This document shows, one piece after another, positions 1 to 11,959 of a DNA stretch of 64,000 bases (positions within the stretch are counted from its first letter, which is position 1; each line of letters begins with the position of its first letter). The notes beneath the pieces were generated by a model. The model had not been told where the DNA came from. It worked only from the letters and a program-made list of their open reading frames with translations, and ran no database searches. A program made the position numbers and the translations under genes. The stretch is taken from positions 992,001 to 1,056,000 of the forward strand of contig JAUJPP010000007.1 in assembly GCA_030562195.1 (NCBI GenBank), given 5' to 3'. The stretch is from Nipponacmea schrenckii. Lineage: Eukaryota; Mollusca; Gastropoda; Lottiidae.

Positions 1-211
1 TTCAGTCCCCCCTCTCAGGCATATTCTCGATACACCCCTGATTGATATGGTTTTCAAAGATTTAGGATTTGCTATAACGATGGATTTCGTTCGTGTATGA
101 TGTATGTACTTAATAGTGCGAGTAGGTTATTTTTGCCCCCGGAAAACGTGTTCGTAGGTAAAACATAGACGTTACACCCCCTAGTCAAAATGGTCACGCT
201 ACGCCCCTGGT

Positions 212-330
212 AAACACTCTACAAGGCACAATTCTGTACTGATTTTGACGAAACTTGTTGAAATTGTTAATTATCCCCAAAGGATAAACACTATTTAAAA
301 TATAAAAAATACCAAAATTTTTTAATAAGT
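212..330 (+). repeat. Single diverged copy of the ~162-bp repeat unit
   Basis: The phrases AAACACTCTACAAGGCACAA, GATTTTGACGAAACTTG and AAGGATAAACACTAT follow in the same order as in the tandem array at 62.4-64.0 kb. It is an isolated core unit lying just upstream of a longer element of the same superfamily. The first 200 bases otherwise show no gene. Confidence 0.7.
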
Positions 331-347
331 TAGAAGATACAATTTTT

Positions 348-1125
348 ATACGCCCTCACACGAAATGTAGGGCGTATATTGTGATCAACTTTCTGTCTGT
401 CTGTCTGTCGTCTGTCGTCTGTTCACATTTGCCTGTGCTCACTCTACAGACTACAGTTTTGATTGGATTTTAATAATTTTTGGTATGTGAGTTCATGGCA
501 TCTCAAAGAGGAACTGTATTGATTTTGGTGATGATCGGATAATTTTTAGCAAAGATACAGTGTCCGACTTAGCGCGATTTCGGAAAAATGCCAGTAACTT
601 TGCTTGTGCTCACTCTAAAGACTACAGTTTTGAGTGGATTTTAATAATTTTTGGTATGCGAGTTCATGGCATCACAAAGAGGAACTGTATTGATTTTGGT
701 GATGATCGGATAATTTGTAGCGGAGATACAGTGTCCGACTTAGCGGAATTTCGCAAAAATGAGAATAGCTGTCTTGTGCTCACTCTACAAACTACAGTTT
801 TGATTGGATTTTAATAAGTACTCTACTAAAGTGACAATTTTGATTCATATTTAGTCTGATTTCATGGTACACCTATGAATTTTTGCCCATTATCTGATAA
901 AAGGAAAATGAATTTTTGCCCATTATCTGATAAGCCTGAGGGGGGCGTATCTGCACGCTTTGCTTGCCTATGTTTAATAGATTTTTATGAAACTAAGTAA
1001 TATTGTTCATTTGTTACCCCGGAAGAGAAGTGTATGATTGATGATTGTTACTGTACTGCTTTTGTTTAAATTCAATGCTGCCAGTGGGCGTATCTTACCT
1101 TGCCTGGCAAGATATCTTTGTAATA
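348..1125 (+). mobile_element. Tandem-core repeat element, complete head-to-tail copy
   Basis: The head is a perfect 9-bp hairpin, ATACGCCCT/AGGGCGTAT (348-356 with 369-377), followed by a GTCT-rich simple repeat. The core has units of about 170 bp, with GTGCTCACTCTA at 435, 606 and 776. The tail around 1083-1122 reads CAGTGGGCGTATCTTACC and then TGCCTGGCAAGATATCTTTG. This core differs in sequence from the 162-bp core at 62.4 kb although head and tail are shared. No transposase is encoded, so it is non-autonomous. The class is uncertain; a Helitron/Helentron-like or pearl-type element is possible. Confidence 0.6.
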
Positions 1126-1591
1126 CGCCTGGACACAGGTTTCTGACTAAAGATGGATAATGGATGAAAAGAAAACAGGATGGCGTCATAGCTTTATTTA
1201 AACGTAAGCAAATGCTGAACACTACATTTGAAAATCAGCATATGAGGGTCAAGTGATTGTGAACTGATTTATTGAAATATTTGTAGTCTAGAAATATTTA
1301 AAGTTATCTGTCCTTATCTAGATGTTTCGGGGAGATAACTTTATACTATTAAATTGTTACTTCGACGTCAATCTAAATTCACTGGATTAACACAATTATA
1401 TTCACCGCTGACTATGAAAAGAGAATATGATTACATTATAACAGATAAAATGGTTGCTGGGTTGAAGTAGAGAAATTCTCATCCGGAAATGTATAGTCGA
1501 AATTATTTCAATTTTAAGTCTGGTAAATCAAGACTTGTTTACTTAAGGTGGGCGTGGTCTTATCAACTGCAAATTCGGATAGGGATCAGAC

Positions 1592-2176
1592 ATGGTTTAC
1601 GCATTTATCATCAACACAATTTTACCAGGAGTACCGAGACTGTTATATTATGATATTTTTGGACAAGATGGAGTTGCTGATGATAGTCTAGATATTACGG
1701 CAGACGTTCTAACATCCATTCGAAAGGCTCAAATACAACAAGTTTTCGAGAGAGTTCACTCAGAGTATCAGTTTCGACGTTCATTTAGTGGAAGATCCGT
1801 CGAAGATGATGTTTTAAAACTTATAAATGATGACACTCTACCAGAATTCGACACGGGATTTTTCCGACTGCGGGCTGGTGAAGTGTTTCAAAAAGATCGC
1901 TATGTGATTTGGCTAGCTGCAGGATACACAGCATTTTCGGTTGTTTGTGAAAAATCTGAGAATAGACTGGTAGCTGAATCGATACTCAGACTTTTAATTC
2001 GATATTTACAAGAACATGTGAGAGTTTTGACACAGCCTTCAGAAACTGGTCTACGATCAGAGAGGGTTGGCGTTGTGGTTAATACATTTCTACCCCAAGG
2101 AAATTTGTTGTTTCTCAATAATCGATTAATAAGACAATTAGAAAAAGAGGTTGACAACCAGATTAAGGCATTTTAG
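1592..2176 (+). CDS. AP5S1: AP-5 complex subunit sigma-1
   Basis: Single-exon 194-residue protein. It resembles the small sigma subunit of the AP-5 adaptor complex, which works with SPG11/SPG15 on late endosomes in retrieval to the Golgi. Visible family features are the N-terminal MVYAFIINTI strand (human begins with a very similar MVHAFLIHT), a central FRLRAGEVFQ...VIWLAAGY block, VAESILRLLIRYLQEHVRVL, and the C-terminal FLPQGNLLFLNNRLIRQLEK block, the most conserved part of the family. The length matches the human protein (about 200 residues). The ATG at 1592 gives exactly the family N-terminus, and the stop is TAG at 2174. It is intronless, with no neighbours of the same pathway adjacent. 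Identification is from remembered family features, not a search. Confidence 0.82.
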   Translation: MVYAFIINTILPGVPRLLYYDIFGQDGVADDSLDITADVLTSIRKAQIQQVFERVHSEYQFRRSFSGRSVEDDVLKLINDDTLPEFDTGFFRLRAGEVFQKDRYVIWLAAGYTAFSVVCEKSENRLVAESILRLLIRYLQEHVRVLTQPSETGLRSERVGVVVNTFLPQGNLLFLNNRLIRQLEKEVDNQIKAF

Positions 2177-3215
2177 TATTCATCAATTTGAACAAAACTC
2201 TCCAAAGACTTGTTGTCAAGTGCAAAACATTATCGCGTGTGTTGTAATTGATTACTTTTTTATTTTAAAAAGATACTTAAACATTCCAAAAATTTCTATT
2301 CAAAATGTCTTTATTAAGAAGAATTATTTTCATTGCTCACGTGTATTTCATACATGACTGACAAGAATTAAAATGTCTACCATTTCTACTTTTTTTCATT
2401 ATACACATGCTGAGTTCATTTGGGAGAACCAGTCCCGTAACCAGTATTTGTAAGTGGGTGGTCACTTTATTTGTAGGACAGGGCGGGGGGGGGGGGGGGT
2501 CAGTAAAGGGGCAGTTATTCCATGATAAAAAAACATAATAAAAAAAACATTGAATTCTGATTTAATTCAGGGATTGTGAAAAGGGAAATTAATTAAGGTG
2601 TGGGGGGGGGGGGGTTGGTGATGAAAGATTGTTAATATCCTGATCCTGTTTTATATATACATGTATATAACTGTTTTATTAGTAAAAGTGTTTTGATAAC
2701 CAATTTTTATTAAATGTATGCATATTAATAATTAGTTTGATTAGTTTATCATATGCATGTAATAATCTAACACCTTCGTGTGGCATAAACTTTAACCAGT
2801 GATTGTTGTTCCATTACGCTGTGTCTACATATTGTACCCACAATATTGCTCAATATCATTTAAAGATATTAAAAATTCTTAATTGAAGACAAAGTTTATC
2901 TCTTCCAGCTCTAAATAGTAGATTGTCAATGCTTTCAGCTTTAATTGAATTTTTTTAGTAATTTGCAGTTAGTTACGGACCTGGGGAGGACTGTGTGTGT
3001 TCAAATCATATATCGCCGGCGTCTCAGAGATAATACTGTTTATTATTAAAATAATTAGTAAACTCTTGTCAAATTGCTTTTTCAACCGTTTTTGATTAAC
3101 TTGAAAATGGAAAGAAGCAAAACATTATTAGACCTACATGTCATTCTGACATATTCATTATGGAACGGTATGCAAATTAAATATGCATTGCAAGGTACAT
3201 TTTGCTTAAACGAAA
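2177..3215. other. Non-coding stretch downstream of AP5S1
   Basis: AT-rich sequence with two long poly-G tracts (about 2485-2500 and 2602-2615). I see no credible exon or RNA gene. Confidence 0.6.
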
Positions 3216-3446
3216 GTCGTCCGAAACTTGCGGACTATATTTCCTGCCTCTGATAGATTTTTGGACAGATATGGCTGGGGGTGAGTCAGTAAAACTAAGC
3301 CATAAAACTTTTGGATTTTCGGCACCATCGCGGGTGCGGGGGTTTTAAACGTATTTTCATATATCGAATCCACCAAACCTCGATATATTTGGAAAGATGG
3401 TTTTTTTAGTATTTCAGCCATACCATCATTATCCCCCATCACCATG
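3216..3446. mobile_element. Partial copy of the TAGTCCGAAA terminal-inverted-repeat element
   Basis: This stretch matches 43,952-44,170 in order: GTCCGAAACTTGC, TTTTTGGACAGATATGG, GAGTCAG.AAAACTA, GGTGCGGGGG, AATCCACCAAACCTC and CCATACCATCATTAT. Only the left half is present and no right terminal repeat follows, so it is a truncated copy of the ~480-bp element between VPS51 and DCTN1. Confidence 0.65.
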
Positions 3447-3945
3447 CACAATTCTTTTTAGGATTTTGGCCTAACTTTGTGTGAGTGTTCGTAACCCCCC
3501 AAGGATGAACCCTATTGAAAGTCAGGGAAATCGAAAAATATTTAGTATGATTTATTGCTTGGCATCGATTTTAATTTTAATGCAAAATTTTCTTGAATTG
3601 TTAAATTAAGCGAAATTAAACAAAAATTTGATTTGAACTTTAAACATCGAGGTTGTGATATCAGTGAGCCATACATTACAACGAATTGGTAAGTCTTAAA
3701 GGGAATATGTCGGCAACGAGCTACTTAACTTTTGTAGGCTACCCCTTTATGATTTTAATATTTTATCCACTAATACAATCTAGACACCATACCAATCTAA
3801 TCTAAATACCCCAAATTTCATTTCATAATATTCGAATGCCTTAAAAAAATTGAAAACTTCAATCACATTTAGAAGATTCGCACCGCTTCCTCAAACATCA
3901 CAAATTTGTAATATCTAAAAATCATAAAATTGCATAAGGCTCATT
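3447..3945. other. Intergenic stretch with one diverged 162-bp unit fragment
   Basis: Around 3468-3560 the order CCCAAGGATGAACCCTATTG, AAATCGAAAAATATTTAGTA and ATTGCTTGG matches the 162-bp repeat core. The remainder is AT-rich with no coding signal. Confidence 0.5.
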
Positions 3946-4985
3946 GAGTGGCAAATTAGAAATTTGCCACTCTTTGTTTTCATAAGACTTTTTTTCCCTA
4001 GCCCAACTCGAAAATGGTATAGAAATTCGCTTTGAAAAATACGATAAGATACGTACTGGAATAGAAAATGAATATATAAAACTAAAATTTTTACGCATCA
4101 GTAGTTAGTAATTGCATAATAATAATATACATAATTGCATAACTTTGTTGCTAATTATCCGATCGCTTTGAAAATTACAGAATATAGAGAAGTCGCCTAT
4201 AAAAATAAAACCGCATCATAAAAAAAAGTCTACACCTTCCGGTTCTTGCGTGAGAACTTCCGGTTTTTTAGAACCGCGTTGGGTCACCCAGCTTCCGGTG
4301 TATGTAAGAAATCAGTACAAAAGCTATACATATATACTATCAGGCATAATTAGAACCCTTTTAGAATAAAAAATCTAAACCGGAAGTGATACTTTATGTG
4401 TCATCACAGAACGGTAACATTCAGCAAAATTTTAATAAGTCCGCTAATTTTTATCCGATTTGTCCGATTTTGGTGTTTTTCGAAACCTTGTTACTTTATC
4501 TAAAACTTGTTGGGAACAGAATTTTGATTTTCAAATTTAAATTTTTTTAATGCCCGATTGAATTTTTTTGAAAATTCAAAAGGCCAAATCAAATGACCTT
4601 GACCTTCAATGACCCTGAATTTTTTCAAGTAGAATGTTCTTGACCTAAGCTATGCACACATATACCTATTATGATCGACAACAATTATATCAAATGACCT
4701 TGACCTTCAATGACCCTGAATTTTTACAAGTAGAATGTTCTTGACCTTTGCTATCCACACATAGGCCTATAATGGTCGACAACAATTTTTTTGTACCCGT
4801 TTTAGTTTTTCAAAAAATTCAAAAGGCTAATAATTTTCAAGTCAAATAATGTACTTGACCTAACTGTCCATACATATGCTTATAATGGTTGTTAAAAAAT
4901 TTGTTTTGAGTGTTTAAAAATTCAAAAGGCTATATCACGTGACCTTGTATCAAGTGGCCCCATAGGGGTTGTTTGCCACTCTCAG
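3946..4985 (+). mobile_element. Second hairpin-headed tandem-core repeat element (GAGTGGC family)
   Basis: The head is a perfect 12-bp stem with a 3-base loop, GAGTGGCAAATT-AGA-AATTTGCCACTC (3946-3972). The core holds two clear direct repeats of about 101 bp starting at 4590 and 4691 (CAAATGACCTTGACCTTCAA, then AAGTAGAATGTTCTTGACCT) and a third diverged copy after 4830. The tail at 4971-4983 repeats the right arm of the head (GTTTGCCACTCTC) and can pair with AGTGGCC just upstream. No coding capacity is visible. Confidence 0.55.
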
Positions 4986-5690
4986 TACTGTTCATAGTTC
5001 TAGTTCTCTTTGTAATTCAGGCGAACTCCATATAACACTGCAGTATCATTTCAAGGGCATGCCCATATCACGACAATAAAGAGTGGTAAAATAAAAGTTA
5101 ATTTTTAGTGATGTAAAACACAGACATTTATAAATAAAGCCCTATCAATTTCACATCGTGTGTGAAAAAATATAATCTCGAAATATGCCATGTTTTTTTT
5201 GTGTTTCAGTAAAAGAATTACAATTTCTTCCAATTTGGCATTAATCTAATACGCTAAAAAGTTTTATTATAACAATTCAAAATTTAGTCAATATAATCTT
5301 TAATCAATATTTTCAATTTACATTAATGGCAGGTAAAATCCTACGATAGTTCCTCTCGGAATATAATTCCAGAATTAGGAACGGATGTTTTTTAAGCTGA
5401 AGCATTCAGTCGTCAGGGACTATTTTTCTTTAATTCACATTTTAAAAAGGACATAAAGTTTTTCTAGGGGCATTTTCTATGTCAATGGTTGTTTTGATCT
5501 TGAATGTGGATCCTTACTTCCTATGGTCAAGTTCATTTGCCATTAAGCCATTATGGTGGTAACCGGGAGGGAACCTTGTTATAATTTTTATTTAAATAGT
5601 CTTCAGAAGTACTAGGGCTGCACAATGCCTTGATTTATACCTTAAACAAGACGTTCGACCTGAAATGTGGAAAATATTTAAATGTATTGT
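4986..5690. other. Intergenic stretch without recognised genes
   Basis: AT-rich sequence. I see no convincing exon, RNA gene or tandem repeat before the repeat core that starts near 5700. Confidence 0.5.
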
Positions 5691-6340
5691 ATTGCCCTTT
5701 TTGTTTAAAAATCGTTCGATTTTTGGCTCGTAAAGATTGTGCAAGGTACACCATTCTTTACGGATTTTGACGAAACTTGCTCAAATTGTTTATTATCTCC
5801 CAAGGATAAACCCTATTAAAAATGAAATTAACGAAATATATTTAATATGCGTTATTGCCCTTGTTCTTGAAAACGCGTTCGATTTTTAGCTCGCAAACAC
5901 TCTATAAGGCACAATTCTTTACAGATATTGACGAACCTGGCTGAAATAGTTAATTATCACCCAAGAATGAGCCGTTTTAAAAATAAAAAAAACATCAGCA
6001 AATATATAGCATGAATTAATGCCCTTGTTCTTTAAAACGCGTTTGATTTTTGGTTCGTAAACACACTAGAAGACTCAAATATTTACTGATTATTACGAAA
6101 CTTGCTGAAATTATTTACTATCACTCAAGGATTAACCCTTTTGCAAATCAAATTTACCGACAAATATTTAAAAAGTAATTGCTTCGTTACAATTCTTGAC
6201 AGATTTTAATGAAATATTATACATTTATCACCCTAGATGTATGATTGAAGGTTTCATTCCGGTGATTGTAACTGTACTTGACGAGGTTTTGTTCAAATTC
6301 AATGTCTGGCAAGCTATCTTGTTATTCATTTCGTTCAAAT
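5690..6340 (+). mobile_element. Tandem-core repeat element, core plus tail
   Basis: Three units of about 163-164 bp are marked by the phrase TCGTAAA/TCGCAAACACTCTA at about 5732, 5895 and 6059. Each contains GCCCTTGTTCTT and AAACGCGTT. The tail at about 6300-6335 (TTCAATGTCTGGCAAGCTAT) matches the tail of the copy at 348-1125. The hairpin head is missing or too diverged to see. Confidence 0.55.
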
Positions 6341-6794
6341 CATATCTTTTCTCAGAAAATTGGTTTATCTGGAAGTATGTCTCGTTGATATATTTACAGA
6401 CAGTATAAATCTTTCGAAAACCAAAACACGAAAAGTATCATTTTTTGAATAAAACAATTCACAAATTGAAAAATGAAAAAAAGGTAGCCAAATTCTTTTC
6501 TGAAATGTCAGTTAATACATGTATGTACATGTACAATCGTAGTTGAAATAAATGAGTGTTGTAATTAATATTACAAGAAACGTCGATACGTGCATTTACG
6601 AGCAAGATAAGTGTTTATAATGATGTTCTTGGTTTACACTTAATTTCGAAATAGAAACAGTGCCATGGTTACCTATTGACATTAGCATTAATTAAGACCA
6701 CTAAATTCACATCTTTCTGTATAATTTATGTATATTTGTTCAGAATAAAAGTCATGTGATACTGAAAACAACACACATTGATTATATCATCAGT
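6341..6794. other. Upstream region of the F-type lectin gene
   Basis: AT-rich sequence with no recognisable core promoter motif. The first coding exon begins at 6795. Confidence 0.4.
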
Positions 6795-9700
6795 ATGGAT
6801 TACTGGCAGCAATTTCAAGTCTTTCTCGTTTTCATTGCTGGAACCAGTAAGTAAGCCCTTTTTTTTTCTTTTTTTTTGGCGGAAATTTGTATTTTCTAGA
6901 TTTCCGTTAATTTTTCTACCATCAATCCATTTTTTCCACGATTGTTTTTTCAAGAATGATAATATAATGCCTATACAATGTATTTTACACGAATAAATGT
7001 ACGAATGTATCAATTGCTTTTTCTTTGATTCGATTTAAATCTTAGAATTAGATTTGTATAATATATATATATAATTTCCATCCAGGTTCACTTACGATTA
7101 GGGTCAATATTGCATTGAATAAACCAACAAGGCAAAGTACACTTGGTCCATCATCTCAAACGCCCGATGGTTATGCCCACAAGGCTGTGGATGGGAATAC
7201 GAATGGCCTGTAGGTACAATATTTATATATATATTGCTTATAAATTTATTGATGGTGATGCTGATGATGGTGATGGAAAATGATTCAAGTTTTACCATCC
7301 TTTTACATTTGCATACATATACTGGAATATTTCAAAAAGTGTCTAGGAATTCTGACCGGTTGAAATTATCCTTTAAACAATGTCGTCATGTATGTATCTG
7401 TTTCATTATAATTATATAGATACAGCAAAGGATCATGTTCACACAATAAGTATGATTTTGAAAATGGAACTGAATGGTGGGAAGTGAATCTTCAAGATTT
7501 GTATAATGTAACTGAGGTTATCGTCTATAGCAGGACAGAGCCATGTTGTTGTAAGTATATTCTATTAACATTAAACAAATTTGATGCTGTAGAAAGTATC
7601 ACGCTGGAAAATGCATTTTTAAAAATACTTGGACATTATCAGTAAAATTACGATAGTTCATAAATAAATGGCATTATACCATGATATCGGCGATTCTTTT
7701 GATCTTTTCGTTCGATCTTTTTCGAGTGGGTGGCGCATAAGAGTACTATAAATCGTTTAAATAAATGTTATAGCACGGTTTACTGTGTAAATGTATAGAG
7801 AGAGAGGAGGACAATAGTTGTCTGCACAGAGCACCGCCGACATATTAGCCTCACCTCCAGCACGGGCTACAATAACAAAAAAAGATACCTAGTTTGTCGT
7901 GTGTTAACATTGATGTACAGAATTGTGACACTATCACCGTACTATCACAAGCTTATATCGGTATGATTTTGGGGTGTTAATTATCATATAGTTTTTTAAG
8001 ACTTGTTTAAAGTTTCCAAAATGTTTTTAAATGATTTGAATATTAACACCAGATACTATACTATTAAGAATGAGTTTAAATGTCGTGTTAAGTGCTGGTG
8101 TTAGCACTAGACGGAACACTAACACGAGATTAAAAAGATAGACCAATTGAGAAGCATTTAAATTTAACCAATCATTCTAGTGAAGATCGTCTTGTTATCC
8201 CCATAGAAAAGTTATCGGTTTCTACAACAATCAAACCTAAAACGAAGCGACTAAAAGGGAGAGTTTCTGGATAGACAATTACAAACAGTTGTACCTCACG
8301 GTCTAAATATCCAGCATTACAATCATACTTTTTGTCGCCACCTACAATTCTACAGCTAAAAATGCATCTGTGATTGTGAAACGCTTTTATAAAGAACTCC
8401 AGGATGAATTCCCTAATATCTATACCAAACGTTTGGTGACTGCTTACAAAAAGAATAAAAATCTGAGTAATATTCTTGTACATGGAAGATTAGATCCCCT
8501 TTCATTATCTTCCTGAAGTAATCACTTAGCATTTTTTTATAATTGCTTTATCTTGTAAATTTCTCCAGAAGTAGATAATTTCTTATCAATTGATGTATAC
8601 TAAAATTCGTAGCAAGTCTCTACTTGTGACCTAGGCCAGTGCTTCTATAGGAGGGCATCTCTTATAACACCCTTAACGAGATTTCACCTCACCCATTGTA
8701 TTCATCATTGTGTACATAAAAGATTAATTAAACAATTGCAATATTAAAACTGGCATTACTGCATGGAGATTTTTTCATAATATCGGTGTTTAAATCGGTC
8801 AACTCATAAAAACGTGCTATAAAAGTTTTTTTTATGTAATAAACACAGCATTGAACAATTAAAATTAACCTGTGTGTTTACTGTTCAAAGACATTATGAA
8901 ACCATCATGTTTCTTTGCTTTTGCACCACAACAAATTAGCCCTGTAGGCGGTAAAATGTATTGTCGACAAATGCTTTTTAATTTCACGCCTTCACTATAA
9001 TTCTATTAATTAATATTAGAGTTTCTTATTCAAACAAAACATTCTAAATAAACGTATTTGAACAATACGATCTTTTTCAGTAAATTGGTTAGATGACTAC
9101 GTATTATACAGTGGAGTGAATTGTGAAACCGGTATTTGTTACAATGAATGTTACACGTACAACAAAACAGGAGAAACAATTAAAGTCAATCTTATACCAG
9201 ATGGTTGTATAGCTCATCATATTCGCCTTTCCGTGGTACATAAGAGCCTTGTTTTGTGTGAAGTTGAAATATTTGGAGAACTTATACCCATAGGTGAGGC
9301 ATATTTTCAAAACTAATTAGAACTTGCAATTCAATAAGCCCATTAGATGCAGGGGAGTAGGTCATTTCAGTTTTTACAATTTCAATAAGTTTGTGAATAG
9401 CCAACTTATTTTTCTTCTTTAGAAATAAACGAATGAATACATTGTATTATCTGTCTCATTTCATGTCAGTATCATCAACATTACTACCAAGTCGAGATAT
9501 ATCTTCTGATAGTCAAGGAATGGTGGTTTCGACCGCTGAGCAGCATATGAAAACATCAACAGAAACAAACCCATTATTTACCGACGTCAACAGTTTGTTT
9601 CATAATATTGTCGAGTCAAGTTCAACTGAATCATTTGGTATGACGACTGATACGTCCGATCTGGAACATATTGATGATGATCCAACTTTTAGTTCTTTAG

Positions 9701-10278
9701 ACTCGACCATGTCCTTATCCCAAAGCCAGATCATTCCGTCATTACCCTATCTGAGCTACTCACGGTTACAACCATCGAGTAATTTACCAATTTTGTCCCA
9801 AAGTCAGTCCGCTACAGTATCATCTTACCACATGGAAAAATCATCATGGGAAAACACATCACCAACGATACCATTATCAACCAATATGACACAACACTCT
9901 GAGATAATGTTTCCAACACAAGATATCAGCAGTGGTCGAACGTCTCCTGTACCACAGTCTTTTGATGAAGTAACCATATCACAAACGATAGAAATTTCTA
10001 CGACGATTCGTACTATCTGTCCATGTTTTTGTTCTAAATTGACTGACGATGGAATTAAAAAAAAATTACAGTATATCACAGAGAATTTGAGTTTACCAAA
10101 AGGAAATTTATCCAGTTTCAGACGTAAAAAGAAAACAGCAGGCGACAATAGGTTCTCAGCTATTGTGGCAGGATATACTGGTACGGCCATTTTGTGTTGT
10201 ATATTTGGATTTCTTGTGTCCAGTGATGTCTCAACCCTGTTGAGATCTACAATCGTTTGGATTCGAAAATGGGTATGA
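6795..10278 (+). CDS. F-type lectin (fucolectin-like) domain transmembrane protein
   Basis: Five GT-AG exons: 6795-6846, 7086-7209, 7420-7550, 9081-9293 and 9401-10278. This joined model gives 465 residues. Exon 1 encodes a short hydrophobic signal peptide (FQVFLVFIAG). Exons 2-4 encode one F-type lectin domain: VNIALNKPTRQST, KAVDGNTNG, SCSHN, WWEVNL, then RTEPCC where typical sugar-binding members have RxDxCC, and a closing CEVEIFG. Exon 5 encodes a Ser/Thr-rich, probably O-glycosylated stalk. It is followed by a CPCFC cluster, a basic RRKKK stretch and one membrane segment (about IVAGYTGTAILCCIFGFLVS). The role is probably surface glycan recognition, inferred from family. Problem: the best-looking acceptor for exon 5 (after 9422) shifts the frame and stops after four codons. 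The weaker acceptor after 9400 keeps it open. The Asp-to-Glu change may weaken fucose binding. Confidence 0.72.
8340..8516 (+). pseudogene. Penelope-like reverse transcriptase C-terminal fragment (decayed)
   Basis: A 58-codon open stretch reads FYKELQDEFPNIYTKRLVTA followed by YKKNKNLSNILVHGRL. The pattern of a Tyr/Phe-Arg/Lys-x-Asn-Lys-Asn-Leu block followed by ILV and a basic residue is typical of the end of reverse transcriptases of Penelope-like and related elements. It sits inside intron 3 of the lectin gene, and stop codons surround it. Class assignment is tentative. Confidence 0.35.
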
Positions 10279-11959
10279 AACGGTAGACAAGAAAATATTG
10301 ACACCTATGGAAAGAAAAATGAATAAAATGATACTACGGTAATCAATTTTGTTTCTCTGTATCCCTTCCTTCAGTTAACATTGAGATAATTTGATATTAG
10401 TTTTTGCTTTTCTAGGCTCTTTTTAGTGTGTTGGGGACACTGGAAGCATTTTATTGCAACATATAAATTTAAAGTTATTCGGCCGGTTTTTTTTTTTTTG
10501 AGCAATTCTGTCAAAACTGTCGCAAATTGAGTATCAAACAACAAAAGTCAAAACAGCTTGAATATATCAACCGTTCTTCGAGTCTGTTGAGTGTTTGTAG
10601 TGAACTTTCAGACGGACATAAAAGTTATAAAAATTTGGAGGAATATGCAAGCTCAGACAAGACAAATCGGATTTTACTAATCAAGCCAGGTTTTAAGCCA
10701 CTTCTTTGGATGACAGTAAAGCTGACTTAACTATAATCGTCTGAACAGGACCTTTGTGATAGTGACTTCTAAAAACGTTTGATATATTTTTTTTAACTTT
10801 ATGTTTACCCGACTGCCTTGTGTAGATGACATGGAAATAAAACGCAAATCAATTTATTTCCTTATAAATAGTTACAAATCGCTTTAAATTCGAATTGTTT
10901 GTTTTAAAAATCGATAAAGCAGATAATCACTGAGAAAATTGTATGTTGAAATCAAAAGCTAATAGAACAAAACATTGACTTTTACTACGCAGATATCAGG
11001 AAGTAAGATGTCTTTGTTATATCAACGTGAATTTTACGACCTCAAAGAATTATCAATTGTTTGGGGCGTGAGCTCTAGAATGGAACACAACAGAAACCAT
11101 TTTGGTTAATATTTGTATTTTAGAAATTAAGAACTAAGACATTTATAGGTTCGAACTCAGTAAGGTGCAGCATCTGACTTTAAAAAAAAAAGTTGGCTAT
11201 TTCTTCTTTGGTCTCTATTGCAATTTTAGATAAATAGCTTTCTAACTCAGATGGTTTTTTTTTTTATTTTCTTCAAGCGTAATGTTTGTAGAATCAATAT
11301 ATCTGCTATTACTACCATTTAAAAATCTGAAATACATGCTATAGTTTCTGCAATGGAACCACCCTTGGTCACAATGTAATGTAACTTAGAATGAACAGTC
11401 GTACGGAAATGCAAATTCGTTACAGCATATTATGATGATAGAATACAAGCATTTATACAAAAATACACAAGGAGATATGTTCCAGACTAAGATATCAATA
11501 GTTAATCAATCATCTTTGTTTTGTTACATTTATTATTTATGTATATATACAGGTAACTATTTATGATATACAAAGAATGCATACTTAACTTATAAAAACA
11601 TCTCGGCTGCTGTTTTTCTTTATTTTTTTTATAAAAAAATTAACGAGATACTTATGTTGAATTAGAGTTTGGAAGAAACCCATAACAGCACATTTGCAGA
11701 TTGTCATTGGTTGCTCATTTACCCCAGTCTCGTTTGACTACTTTGATTACACTATCTCCGAGAAGTCTGTGTGTCGGAGACCAATATAATAAACGATACC
11801 CGAGATTTCGCCTCCATGTTTCGTAGGTAGCAAACTTGACCTTGAAATTTGCCAAAAGTCACCCGTCTTCGGTTCATCCGCTACTATTCATTTAATTATG
11901 CGTTAGAAACGAATACGATCTTACACATTTTATTTTAGATATATAATATTATTTTCACA
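10279..11959. other. Intergenic stretch without recognised genes
   Basis: AT-rich, with several poly-T runs. A 67-codon open stretch at 10527-10730 has no recognisable similarity. A GGTTCGAACTC phrase near 11150 resembles a tRNA T-arm, but no matching acceptor or D-arm is present. Confidence 0.5.

Noticed and set aside
10527..10730. 67-codon open frame after the lectin gene
   Set aside because: No recognisable domain, no splice signal linking it to the lectin, and length expected by chance.
11140..11170. GGTTCGAACTC, tRNA T-arm-like
   Set aside because: No A-box, acceptor stem or anticodon arm can be drawn around it.
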